This document shows, piece after piece, positions 11,441-26,273 of a stretch of DNA of 64,000 bases. The DNA comes from Halichondria panicea. Lineage: Eukaryota > Porifera > Demospongiae > Suberitida > Halichondriidae. The translations under genes were made by a program, and so were the position numbers. The stretch spans positions 6,544,058 through 6,608,057 of the forward strand of contig NC_087387.1 in assembly GCF_963675165.1 (NCBI RefSeq), given 5' to 3'. The first letter of the stretch is position 1. The number at the start of each line of letters is the position of its first letter. The notes beneath the pieces are model-generated. The model searched no databases. It had not been told where the DNA came from and saw only the letters and a program-made list of their open reading frames with translations.

Positions 11441-13541
11441 AGCGTTGTTGTATTCATTATATATAATTGAACAATCCATCAATCCAACATCACCACTCCC
11501 AAAATGAGAATTACCACCAAAACCAAACCATTGGTACCAACCAACACATATTATATTACCTCCACACATTTCCCTGCAGTACCTCTAGTGTGTATGGGTG
11601 TGAGGTGGGACTGTGTATGTGTATAGTTAATGGGCCACACAATTACCAGAATAGTGCATAATCTTTACAAGTATCATAGCTATACTGGTTGAGGATAGTT
11701 CAACAGAGGCTGAGGAACAGTAGGTTGCAGGGAAGTACCATCTGCCTGTCCAAACCATGCAGCCAGTGGATTGACGGGTACAACAGTTAGTGTGCTAACC
11801 GTGTACCAAGCAATCGCTTCAACCCCTCTTGACTGACCAGAGTCCTCACACCCCCTCCAAGGAGGGCGGCCGCCGTGCTGTTTTCATCAAAGCTGATACT
11901 CACAACAGATGCTTGTCCGTTCAGTACACTACAGGTCCACGACACTGACGTCAAACCACTAGCATGCATGGGTTTAGATGAACAGAAGACACTTTCCTGC
12001 AACCTGCTGTTCCTCAGCTCAATCCTCTGTTAAACCACCCTCCTAAGCTACTTATAAGGCTATGCACTATAACCTTACAGTTTCAATGAGCACAACAGTT
12101 TTAAACTTGCATGACAACAAGCACCCAAAATTACCACAAAAAACCAATTATTATAAAACCACCAATAGCTAGGGCCACACGGACAACAGCAAAAAACAAC
12201 AGTTGAGCCAGCACAACAACAACAACAACAAAGACAAGGACAACAAAATCTTCTCACACTAAAAGGAAACAGTACATACGAGTATACAAGGACAGGTCTG
12301 AGAAAACTCACAACTGCAAGCTCTCCAGTCGCCAACAACAACAGCTAATTTTCCTTGTCCACCACTGCATGGAAAAGAGTCGTCCCCATGCAGCGTCTGT
12401 GCAACAAAAGGATATGAAATCAATTCCAAGAACAGTCAGCAATAATATCTAAATATTGAAATTAATACTGGACACAAGCTAGCCTTAGGACATAATAAAG
12501 CAGCAATCATTTCCTAAAGACACAGCAAGCAAACTCACCAAGAAACAACTCTTCCTTCCATGATCCACACTCCAGAAAAATGGCTTTTCAATCAGATGAC
12601 ACTACGACACAGTCAGAGCATGCGCAGAAGCAACTGCTGTGAGAATTGTGCAATAGATCAGAAAGACCGCAGATAGTAAGTTATCAACTTGAGACAGTAA
12701 GCACCTCAGCTCCCTTGATTACTCATATGCAAACCAAGGCAGACATGACCATGAACATGACTCGTGATGTGTGTGGTGGTGTTGTGTGACCATAGATAGA
12801 GTAGAAGAGGGTTAGGGTTAGGGTTAGGGTTGGTGTGACACACAAACTACTTTCACTTCCTCCTCACTATCCCACTCTCTCCTTAAAATACTACTTTCAA
12901 ATTACCAGATCTACAAATACGACACAAATTAGACACCCAACAACACCTCAAACTGTCCATGGTTACCAACAAGCAATCTCACCAATGAGAGCTAGCCTCG
13001 ATCCCAGGCCGCACTTCCCACTTGTTCTTTCAAAGGCGGGTGAGGGAGGGTACAATGAGAGCACATGCTGGAGTGTCATCACTCCCCCTTCCCCACTATA
13101 ACCCTCTCTCCCACTATCACCCTCTCTCTCCTTCCCTCCCTCCCTCCCTCCCTCCCTCTCTCTCTCTCTCTCTCTTTCTCCCACTGATAGATAGCACCTC
13201 AGGCTGCTGGGCATAGTCTCAGGCAGTGTATTTGTACTAAGACGTGTCGGGAATGTCAGCACATAATCATTGAACACACACCAGAGACAGTTGTACATGC
13301 AATAGTGAAAGTATATTTGTGGCTGCTATATGGGGTTTTTCTCGATTACAGGCCGCAGTCTTTAGATAATCGTTACAATAGTGAAAAGTCGGAACTTAAA
13401 CAACAACACATTATCGCGGCTTTTATTCGAGTTGCGCATGCTCACCAGTGTGGGAGTCTTTTGCTTGTAAAAACTTCATTTATATGGATTACTTGGCAAG
13501 CCCACAACTTAGTTACTAGCTAGTACTAGCACACTACATGT
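11441..13541. other. Intergenic region between the divergent TMTC genes
   Basis: No gene is supported. On the minus strand an open stretch at 11787-11996 and another near 12290-12395 look protein-like, and GT/AG joins can be drawn between them, but no start codon connects and no family is recognised. The region also holds four tandem GGGTTA units (12811-12834), a CCTCGATCCCAGGCCGC dispersed motif (12991-13012) and a CCCT/CT-rich microsatellite (13130-13175). The last few hundred bases should contain the TMTC-B promoter. Confidence 0.5.
12811..12838 (+). repeat. Short interstitial telomere-like repeat (GGGTTA)n
   Basis: Four consecutive GGGTTA units are visible, identical to the metazoan telomere repeat. 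The tract is too short to indicate a chromosome end. Confidence 0.85.
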
Positions 13542-17553
<4,012 letters not shown>

Positions 17554-17748
17554 ATAGCTAGTCAATCGTATTATTGCTAGAGTTTATCTCAGGTCATTTT
17601 TACAGTCACTTATCTCCTTTGAAGTGTTGAGTAATTTGTTGACTTCCTCTTGCGGTAATAGCTCAATGCCACAAAGCGACCACAGTTACCCTGGAATTTT
17701 ACCACAAGCCAACACAATTGATTGATCATATCGAGTGCTAGCTACACA

Positions 17749-20700
17749 ATGGAGAGTGGCTGTTGTACTAGAACCAGTGCTGCTGGATTCATCTGTCTAA
17801 GTGTGGCAGTCATAGTCTACCTCAACACACTGAGCTGTGGATTCTGTTATGATGATAAAGCAGCTATTCTGCAGAACAAAGACTTGCTCCCTAGCTCATC
17901 ATGGAGTGATCTGCTGTGGAATGATTTCTGGGGAACTCCATTGCATTTGAATGCCAGTCACAAGTCATATCGTCCTCTGTGTGTGGCCACGTTCCGACTC
18001 AACTATCTGTTGGCCGAGTTGGAGCCCATGGGCTATCATTTGGTCAACATTCTCCTCCATGGAGTCGTGTGTTACTTGTACGTTCACCTGGTCAGTCTAG
18101 TCTGCAGTCAAGTGTGGCCAGCACTGATAGCAGGACTCCTCTTTGCAGTCCACCCCATACACACTGAGGCTGTGAGTGTCTTATCAGTGTTGAACTGTTT
18201 GTGTTTAGTAAATTGTTTTGTTAGTACATTAACAGTATATTCACCACCTCGAGTAGTCACAGCCAAGCTGCCATTCACTGCAGGTGGCGGGCGTAGTGGG
18301 GAGAGCCGAGTTATTGGCAGCGCTGTTCTTTATAGCAGCTCTCCTAACTTACCACAAAGCAGCTCGAGGTACGTGAAATCATATAAATACATGAGAATGC
18401 AAGGAATCTTATAAGCAGAAACCCAATGCTCAATTATTCATTCTTACCTAATGCAATTAACTGCTTTAAAGGTTTCTTTTAACAATTTAATATCACTATA
18501 ATTAGGTCAAGGATCTGTTGGTTGGTTGCTATGCAGCATGACACTGACGCTATGCTCACTGCTGAGTAAAGAGACCGGGCTCACTGTCACAGTCGTGTGT
18601 GTGGTGTATGACTACTGCATCTTACACAAGGTGTGTGGTGTGGGTGTGTGGGTGTGTGGTGGGGATGGTGTTATACCACATGCTGGCTTGTGGTGTGCAG
18701 TGTACAGTGGTGGTGGCTGTATTGTGGGTATGAAGATGAGTAGTGGATGGGAAGAGAGCTGCTATAATAATTATCCGAGGCGCGTGGGCGGCCACGGGTA
18801 TAGTGGTCTGTTTGTCTGTTTGTTTGTTTGTTTGTTTGTTTGTCACAGGTATATCTACTCACCTGGATGCCACAGCGCTGCGTTTACAGCATAGATAGCC
18901 TTCACACAACAATATCTTGGTTTAAATAGTGGCAGGTTTTGATGTTAAAGCTTCATTGTCGAGCAAAAGCTAAGAAGCTTGAAGCAGCTACAGCTAGCTA
19001 CACGTGGCCTTGATTACGTAGTTGCAGCTGAAGTGATCCGTACCAGGAACAATTGTAGTAGAAAGCTAAAATTGTGACTGGTTGTTGGCTGACTCTGGAT
19101 CCTATACTCCAGCCTGGCAGGAGCCATACCTCTCTAAGTCTAACGCTCCAGGCTTCTTTGCTGTGATCCCAGTCCACAGTGCATGTCTAATGTGACATGT
19201 ATACCACTATAGCACTCAAAGTTTCAGCATGCCTCCAGTCTGGTTTAGTTTTATTGCTTTTGAGTTGCTCTTGCTAGTCATACATGCTACATGCACTGCA
19301 TTATCACTCTTCTGGTTTCTTTATTATCATGTCACCAGCCGAGGGTTTGCACTTTAGTGCTCTAGTTATATGTATTTATTGTCTGTAGGGAACTTTACAA
19401 TCAGCCGTTGATCTTGTGAGGCAGCTCGTTACCTACCACACCACCCCCCAGCCAATGTGGGTGTGGTCATTCCTCTATCGTACCGTCGTGCTAACTGTGT
19501 ACACTGTTACACTACTGGCCACTAGACTATGGATGAGCGTCACACCACCTAACTTTAACTCGTAAGTTTACTAAAATTAATTGCAGTGTTGTACAATTAA
19601 CTTCATTTCTCCTGCCCCTACTTGCAGGAAAGATAATGAAGCGTTGGATTTAGATACTCCGTATCGGCAGCTACATTGGGCCCACATGACCTTTGTGAAC
19701 TCTGAACTCTTGCTGAACCCTAGCAGACTAATGTTTGACTACAGGATGGGTGCTATTCCTCTCATCACTTCATTACTTGACTATCGCAATATCCTGACTA
19801 TCCTCACATTGTCTGCATACGCTGGACTGGGGCTGTACTCCCTTCATGTGTTCCATTGGCCAAGATCTCACACTCGTACAAACCAACTCACTCAAAATGG
19901 ATATAGCAACGGTCATAGCAACGGTCATAGCAACGGCCATAGCAACGGCCACAGTAACGGCTATAATGTCATTAATGGCACCACACGCAATCATTGCAAT
20001 GGAGCTGCTCTAACATGTTCATATTCTACGATACAGCCTCGTACATGTAACAAGCTGTACAGTTCTCAACAGATTTTGTTGTTTGGATTAACACTGATTG
20101 TTGTACCGTTTCTACCGGCTACTAATATCCTCTTCCCTGTTGGGTTTGTTGTAGCAGAGAGAGTACTCTACCTGCCCAGCATGGGACTATGTCTACTAGC
20201 AGCACACGGACTATGGAAACTACTCAATAAATCATCAACATCTAATTTAGCAAAACTATTTCTAGCCATTCTCCTGCTAACACACACGACTAAAACTATG
20301 ATCAGGAACAGAGATTGGGCCTCCAAGATCACAATGTATGGGTCACTGTTAAAACTATTCCCTCACAATGGTTATGCACTAGCGAACCTTGCACGAGAGT
20401 ATCGCAATAGTGGGGAGCATGGCAGAGCGGAGGATGCCTACAGATTAGGAATGGCCGTGGCTCCAAATGTATCCATTAATTTTGTCAATCTTGGAGCAAT
20501 GTTAAAAAAGCAACAGCGCTTCAGTGCAGCAGAGCCGGTATGCTTGTGAGTGTAATATTATATACAAAGTGTTTTCTAAACAGCTATTCATGATAATTAT
20601 GATATTTGTTAATCGTATCACTAGCTGTTATTTGTTACTGTGCACAGGTGTTGTTTGCAGCCGTAGCGGCAGTTCAAAGGTCACTGAGTGCTCATCCTGA

Positions 20701-21285
20701 GGACAGAGACAAGTTGTCCAACTTGTATGTTAGTCTGAGTGGAGTGGTGGGACGTGAGGGGGGCAGGTTGAGTCAGGCATTGGAGCTAGGTGAGAGCTAG
20801 GACACCACCCTTCTAGATTAATTCTGGTGCTTTATTAAATTCTTCCTCCGGGTCCCCCACACACACGTCCCTCACCACCCCCAACACACACCCACACACA
20901 CGTCCCTCACCCCCCCACACATGTCCCTCACCCCCCACACACACCCACACACACGTCCCTTATCACCCCCCACACACCCACACCCACACATACATCCACA
21001 GTTGAGGAGGGGCTTAAACTAAATGATACCAAGTCAGCAGCCCACAACTCGAGAGGCTCACTACTCTGGAGAATGGGACACTCTGACAAGGCAATGGAAG
21101 CGTTCACTAGAGCTCTAGGATTGGACGCCACTAACACCAACGCTCTGTACAATCTTGCTCTTGTGTACAAGCAACGAGGGGAGGCAACAAAGAGCGTGCA
21201 GACATTAGAGGTTCTACTGCGAGTGGATGGATCTCATGAACTTGCTAAGAGAGCTCTTCAAGAATTGAAACTGTTGACAGTTTAG
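17749..21285 (+). CDS. TMTC family O-mannosyltransferase, paralogue C
   Basis: Seven coding exons join in phase: 17749-18171, 18284-18368, 18506-18630, 19389-19561, 19628-20537, 20648-20789 and 21002-21285, giving 713 residues. The layout matches paralogues A and B: membrane segment, YDD motif at residues 34-36, GRAELL loop, SKETG segment, DUF1736 region and TPR-like tail. Exon 5 is ~200 nt longer than in A or B because a loop carries an insertion with about five SNGH repeats (DNA 19905-19965), a 12 bp coding minisatellite in a low-complexity, probably extramembrane stretch. Start is the ATG at 17749, giving an N-terminus like that of B. The stop lies 156 bp from the stop of the convergent PH-domain gene. 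A 213 nt segment of exon 1 is identical by eye to paralogue A, which lies in inverted orientation about 10 kb away. Confidence 0.93.
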
Positions 21286-21441
21286 CTACGTACGTTATTA
21301 ATCATTTATTTTCATTTTATTTACTCACATATGCATTGTATTATATCAACAATCGATTCTTAATTATAAAATTAGCGTGAACATGTTGCAATTGCTAAGG
21401 GTAGATAAGTATTGTACGAGTGATCTATACACAAAATAACG

Positions 21442-23993
21442 CTAAGTTTTGGTCTGGTCTAATTGTTTCTTGGCATTGCTCAACTGTTCTTGTAGCAATC
21501 GTTTCTCTTCTTCAAACTTCCTCCGCTCATCTTCAAATTTCTTTCTTTCTCTCTCCAATAGAAACCTTTCCTCGCTCGCCATCAGCCGCTCCTTCTCAAC
21601 CTATAGGTACATCACTATAACAGCACTGATCTAATTACACACACTACTCTAATATTACTAACGGACATGCACACTGAATGGTAGCTAACCTCTCTAAGTG
21701 TTGATGCGATGGATGCTTTTTCTATAGAGGTCAGGGTAGGGTCAGAGGTCAGTTGGACAGTATCGGCTCTACGTTTGCTCTCTCCCTGTGACAACTTCTG
21801 ACGAGAGAGGAAAAGGTTGTGACCTCTGTCCGGAGATAGAGGGCACGTCACAGCTGTGTGGGTAAATGGATAATTATAATACCTTAATTAATTTACTGAA
21901 CTCTGAACTCACTGTTAGACTGTTCTTCCGGTGCTGGCTCTGAGATCTTCATCAGCTTTCGTCTAGGTGTGGGGGAGGGCTTGGGAGAGCGAGGGGGTGT
22001 GTGAGGTGTGGAGAGAGAGGGGGAGGTGGGCGTGTCAGGTGTGTGAGGCTTGAGAGGTGAGGGTGGAGTACGAGGTTTGTGAGGTGTGTGAGGTGTGGGG
22101 GGCGTGTCAGGTGTGTGAGGCTTGTGAGGTGACGGGGGTGTACAAATCTTGTTAGGGGTGTGAGATGATGGGGGCGTACGAGGCTTGTGATGTGACGGGG
22201 GCGTATCAAGCTTGTGAGGGGTGTGAGAGGAAGGGGGCGTACGAGGTTTATGAGGTGACGGGGGCGTACCAAGCTTGTGAGGGCTGGGGGGCGTACGAGG
22301 CTTGTGAGGTGAGGGTGGCAGTTCTGTTTGCGATATTTTCCGTGGAGTGGGTGGTGTTAGTGTTCTTTTTCGAGGTGTGGGCGGTGTGTGAGGGGATGGG
22401 GGCGTATGCTGTGAGGTTGGTGAGTCATGTGATGGGGGGGTGTGATAGCCGTTGACCTTGCGTGGAGTGGGCGGTGTTCCGTTATCAAGTTCAGACAATT
22501 GTATTTTATTGACTTCGTTCATCACTTCCTCAACGTCATCATAGTACGCACTATTGTTCTCTTGCAGTGGCCAATCAGATTTGAGCTTCAAATCAGGTGA
22601 TTCTTTAGCCGGTAACAGAGAGGGTGTTGTTATGGCAACTGATGACTCATCCTCTTTAGGGGGCAGTGGAGGAGAAATAACTCTGGGGGGCAGTGGGGAA
22701 GAATCTTCTTTGGGGGGCAGTGGAGGAGAATCGTCTTTGGGGGGCAGTGGGGGGAGATTGTCTCGTGGGGGTAAAGGTGGAAAGTCATCTTTGGGGGGCA
22801 GAGGGGGCGCTTCATTTGTGGTTGTTGTTGGGAATTCACCGCTGTTCTCAATGTCTTTAATTTTCTCACGTCCACTGTTGACCTTTAAACTCTCTTCGCT
22901 CACACTTGCGTACAAAGGTTGATCACCTAATTGGCTAATATCCTCGTACAATGCTAATTCGGTATCCGTGGCAACGACTTTTGGTATTGGAGGGAGCGGC
23001 TGTGATTTAATAGAAGTAATAGAACTATCAGGTCCAACTTCCTCGTAAAGGTCACTGGGTTCATCTGTTACTTGTACGGCTTGATCATAAACAGGCTCTA
23101 AGTTATCGGAGTTGAACCTTGACCTATCTTTCTCAGGATCAGTGTACAATTGTTCGATGGGTTTGGCCACATCATAGAAAGCCTCGGGGCACTCATCAAT
23201 ATCTGAGGGGGCGGGATTCATTTCCTCGTATGTCAGCTGACGCTCTGTGCCGTTAGGTGGGCGTGGAACCTCAAGATCAGGGGGGCGTGGCATCTCCTCA
23301 CTGTGCGGCCGCCCACCAGTGTCCGAGCTGCAGGAAAATATACCAAATCAGACTATACCCTCACGCTTTTTTCATGACAACAGAAGATTTAGCCCAGAAA
23401 GCAATCACTGATATCAGCACATTATTTGATACGCCTCTCAATATATGTACAAAATACATCATTGTGAAATTGTACAATCCTCACTCAAGTTATGGGCACT
23501 CAAAGCAAACACGATAATTTGTAACACATGCTATTCAGAACACGGCAGATATGGTAGCATACCTTTGTTCTTCTATTGTTCCGTTGCTACCCACCATACT
23601 CGTACTCTGTGACCTTTGACCTCCCATCAGTCGGTTAGCATCGAGGTTCTCACTGAGCAGTTTATCACGTGCTCCTTGCAGCATTCTAATCCAATCATCT
23701 GTTTCGTCTTGCCTGTCAGAATACATGCAATAAGTTCGTTGGTTGGTGACAATCGCAAAGCAACAAACAAGATCAGCAGCTTTAGGCCATGACACATCAC
23801 TGGCTTCTCCTTTACGCACTTTGAACTTTGTATCTCGGAGTGATATTGCACCGAGGTGACCTTTGGACGTGTCCTTATAATAGTAGAGACAATAATCATC
23901 TTTTAGAATGAAGAATCGCTTGTTCCATGACTTGTACTTCCCTCCACACTTCTGGAGGACCCCGGAAAATAGCTCCTTAGGTTTCTGAGCCAT
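21442..23993 (-). CDS. PH-domain docking/adaptor protein with coiled-coil tail
   Basis: Four coding exons, 23993-23563, 23327-21913, 21853-21690 and 21600-21442, join in phase to 722 residues. Residues ~8-110 form a PH domain (LFSGVLQKCG, YKSWNKRFFILK, closing helix with DWIRMLQGA), which should bind membrane phosphoinositides. The large second exon is disordered, with runs of PPLPPK, a C-terminal TPPSPHKP-type repeat (DNA 21990-22330) and tyrosine motifs of SH2-binding type: FYDVA, VYDQA, LYEEV, LYEDI, LYASV, YYDDV. The last ~53 residues are a charged coiled coil (ERFLLERERK, FEDERRKFEEEKR). The ATG lies directly after a CACACAG acceptor, so at least one untranslated 5' exon exists upstream; a donor near 25379 is a candidate. 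The build resembles GAB/DOK-like scaffolds, but no named orthologue is recognised. Confidence 0.85.
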
Positions 23994-24170
23994 CTGTGTG
24001 TGTGGGGGGGGGTGGATGGTGTGTGTGTGTGGGTGGGTGTGTGTGTGTGTGTGTGTGTGTGGAGTGTGTGTGTGTGGGTGTGTGGGTGTGGAGGGTGTGT
24101 GTGTGGAGTGTGTGGAGTGTGTGTGTGTGGGTGGGTGGGTGTGAGGGGATGATAATAATCATGTACCATA
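23994..24170. repeat. GT-rich microsatellite next to the PH-gene acceptor
   Basis: An irregular (TG)n and GGTG tract of about 170 bp begins just upstream of the PH-domain gene start codon. It forms the 3' end of its 5' UTR intron. Confidence 0.85.
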
Positions 24171-26273
24171 TGTAATAGCCAACTACATACTATTTTCCCC
24201 ACTGATTTCTGATAGCCTAATTTTGGCTCTTATCCAGCTCAGAAATGGTTTCACAATTACCCAAACAATCTCGAGCACCTTTTACTGTGCACATGCTAGA
24301 CCAGCCAACACAAACACTTGTCATAATGTCATTATAGTGGGGCAATAGAACACAATAGAAACCATTCTAATATAGGTAAGAAAATAACAAAGTATTGAGG
24401 ACACTACATGTACATGCATGTATACAACACACAGAACACAGTCAGTAACCTTTCCTATACTATTCAGTGAATCTACAGGATCAGTCATCAGTGGAACCAT
24501 CCCCAGCACTACAGTAGCTGCCAGTGCCATCCCCAGCACTACACTAGCTGCCATCCCTAGCACTACAGTAGCTGCCATCCCCAGCACTACACTAGCTGCC
24601 ATCCCCAGCACTACACTAGCTGCCATCCCCAGCACTACACTAGCTGCCATCCCTAGCACTACACTAGCTGCCATCCCCAGCACTACACTAGCTGCCATCC
24701 CCAGCACTACAGTAGCTGCCATCCCCAGCACTACACTAGCTGCCAGTGCCATCCCTAGCCAGTAGTGTATGTGGCTACTTGTTGAAAGCTTAGCTACATG
24801 CAAGCATGTACCAACACAAACTGCTGTTGGTATCACTAGCTCTGTATTATATTATAGACTGCAGTGGCTAAATCCACTCCCCACATTCCAAACACCAACT
24901 AAACACTGGACTAAACAAACCACAAGCCTCCTCTATTAACCTGGTTATAGGCATATAGGTATATAGGTACATAGGCACATAGGCACAGGCTATAGTGGTG
25001 TGTGTACACAAGTGGTCCACTGGAATAAGCACCTCTCAGTGTTAACTACTTTAATTTATTAACGACTGCTACCAATCGCTGAACTTGCACACACACAACC
25101 AGCTACATGTACTAGCTTGCATCATACAACTGACTATATCATACAGTGCATGCAGTAATACAACACACACACACACACACTCACTCACACACACACACAC
25201 ACACACTCAAACACACACACTCACACACACACACTAATATATATGGAAATATGCTAAACACGATATCAACAATCCATCATCTCAAATAACAGAACTAGGT
25301 CACAGCACATGCACAACATAATTATCATGTTGGTAGCTTGCACATAACACAAGAGTCTATACATCTATACCAACTTACTGCTTGATCCTGTAGCTTGCTG
25401 TCCACTAGTACAGTACACCTGCAGTCGGTTTGATCATAGATATATATAGGTCTGATGCTGCACTAGCTTTAAGCTTTATGTTTAGAGGGCGTATCCCATT
25501 ACATTATGTTGTGGAAAAGGGGGGCGGGACTGTAAACCAATTTCTGACATCAATAGTTTTGTTTGTAATGATCTTTACCCACCCAAAATGATAGGTCAGT
25601 TTGCACATGCGTAGTAACTCTACAAGACACTCCCATCTATAGGGCTAGGGTACTCCCCCTCACCCAAGATGGCTAGAATCACAGTAGCCTCGATCCCAGG
25701 CCGCTCTTCCTCACCTTGTGAAGGAGGCTAGAACCACAGATGCTCCGCCAAGATTCCGGAAGTACACAAATTTATTTTCAACAGAAGTTCAACTTCCGCT
25801 ATCAAAATGACTACAAGTAATTAAATATTCACACACTTATAACGTAGTATTGTACATACACACGAGTTCGATTGTAATAAAGCAATAATAATTATTATTA
25901 TTAGTGATCGATGTCACAACATTTGGTACTCCATAATTATGTATACTACGCAAGACAATTAAATTACCGGCACGTGCACGACATGCAGCTAGCACATGCA
26001 CGACATGCAGCTAGTACATGCACGACATGCAGCTAGTACGTGTTTTACTGCAGCAGAGGACGTCATACGAATATATAATTATAATTATGGTAAAGGCAAA
26101 TTATAACTAGTATCAGCTGTTCTTGTATGTACCTCATTTAAAGACCGCCCTCGAAGTAACACTCAAACAATGTAATTTTAATTATAAAACACCATCAAAA
26201 TAAACGCACACATAAATAACTAACTGATTATATTGAACACAAGGAAACACAGTTTATAAACAATTCACAGTGT
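24171..26273. other. Intergenic/5' UTR intron region, gene-poor
   Basis: No protein gene is supported. On the minus strand a donor-like CAAGCA/gtaagt at 25379 could end an untranslated first exon of the PH-domain gene. CA-rich microsatellites lie at 25165-25235, and a CCTCGATCCCAGGCCGC motif at 25685-25703. A CATGCACGACATGCAGCTAG direct repeat (three copies) lies at 25975-26040. Confidence 0.5.
24487..24765. repeat. Minisatellite, 24 bp unit, about 11-12 copies
   Basis: The unit CCATCCCCAGCACTACACTA GCTG repeats with CCCTAGC/CACTACAGT variants. Because 24 is a multiple of 3, long open frames appear on both strands (for example AIPSTTLA repeats), but no start or splice context supports coding. 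Confidence 0.95.

Noticed and set aside
8827-11569. Minus-strand open frames of up to 597 codons rich in His, Thr, Ser, Leu and Phe
   Set aside because: They are translations of the 22/26 bp minisatellite; all frames are similarly open and no splice or start context supports a gene.
11787-12600. Possible minus-strand gene with pieces at 12300-12395 and 11787-11996
   Set aside because: A GT/AG join in phase can be drawn (donor near 12282), but no ATG connects: the small upstream ATG exon near 12580 creates a stop at the junction. No family is recognised.
12811-12838. Chromosome end or telomere
   Set aside because: Only four GGGTTA units, flanked on both sides by ordinary genes; a short interstitial tract.
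22165-22922. Plus-strand frames with Gly/Ser or Tyr/Glu repeats opposite the PH-domain gene
   Set aside because: Antisense shadows of the proline-rich exon.
24321-24836. Open frames AIPSTTLA and GMAASVVL on opposite strands
   Set aside because: A 24 bp minisatellite, being a multiple of 3, keeps all frames open; no gene structure surrounds it.
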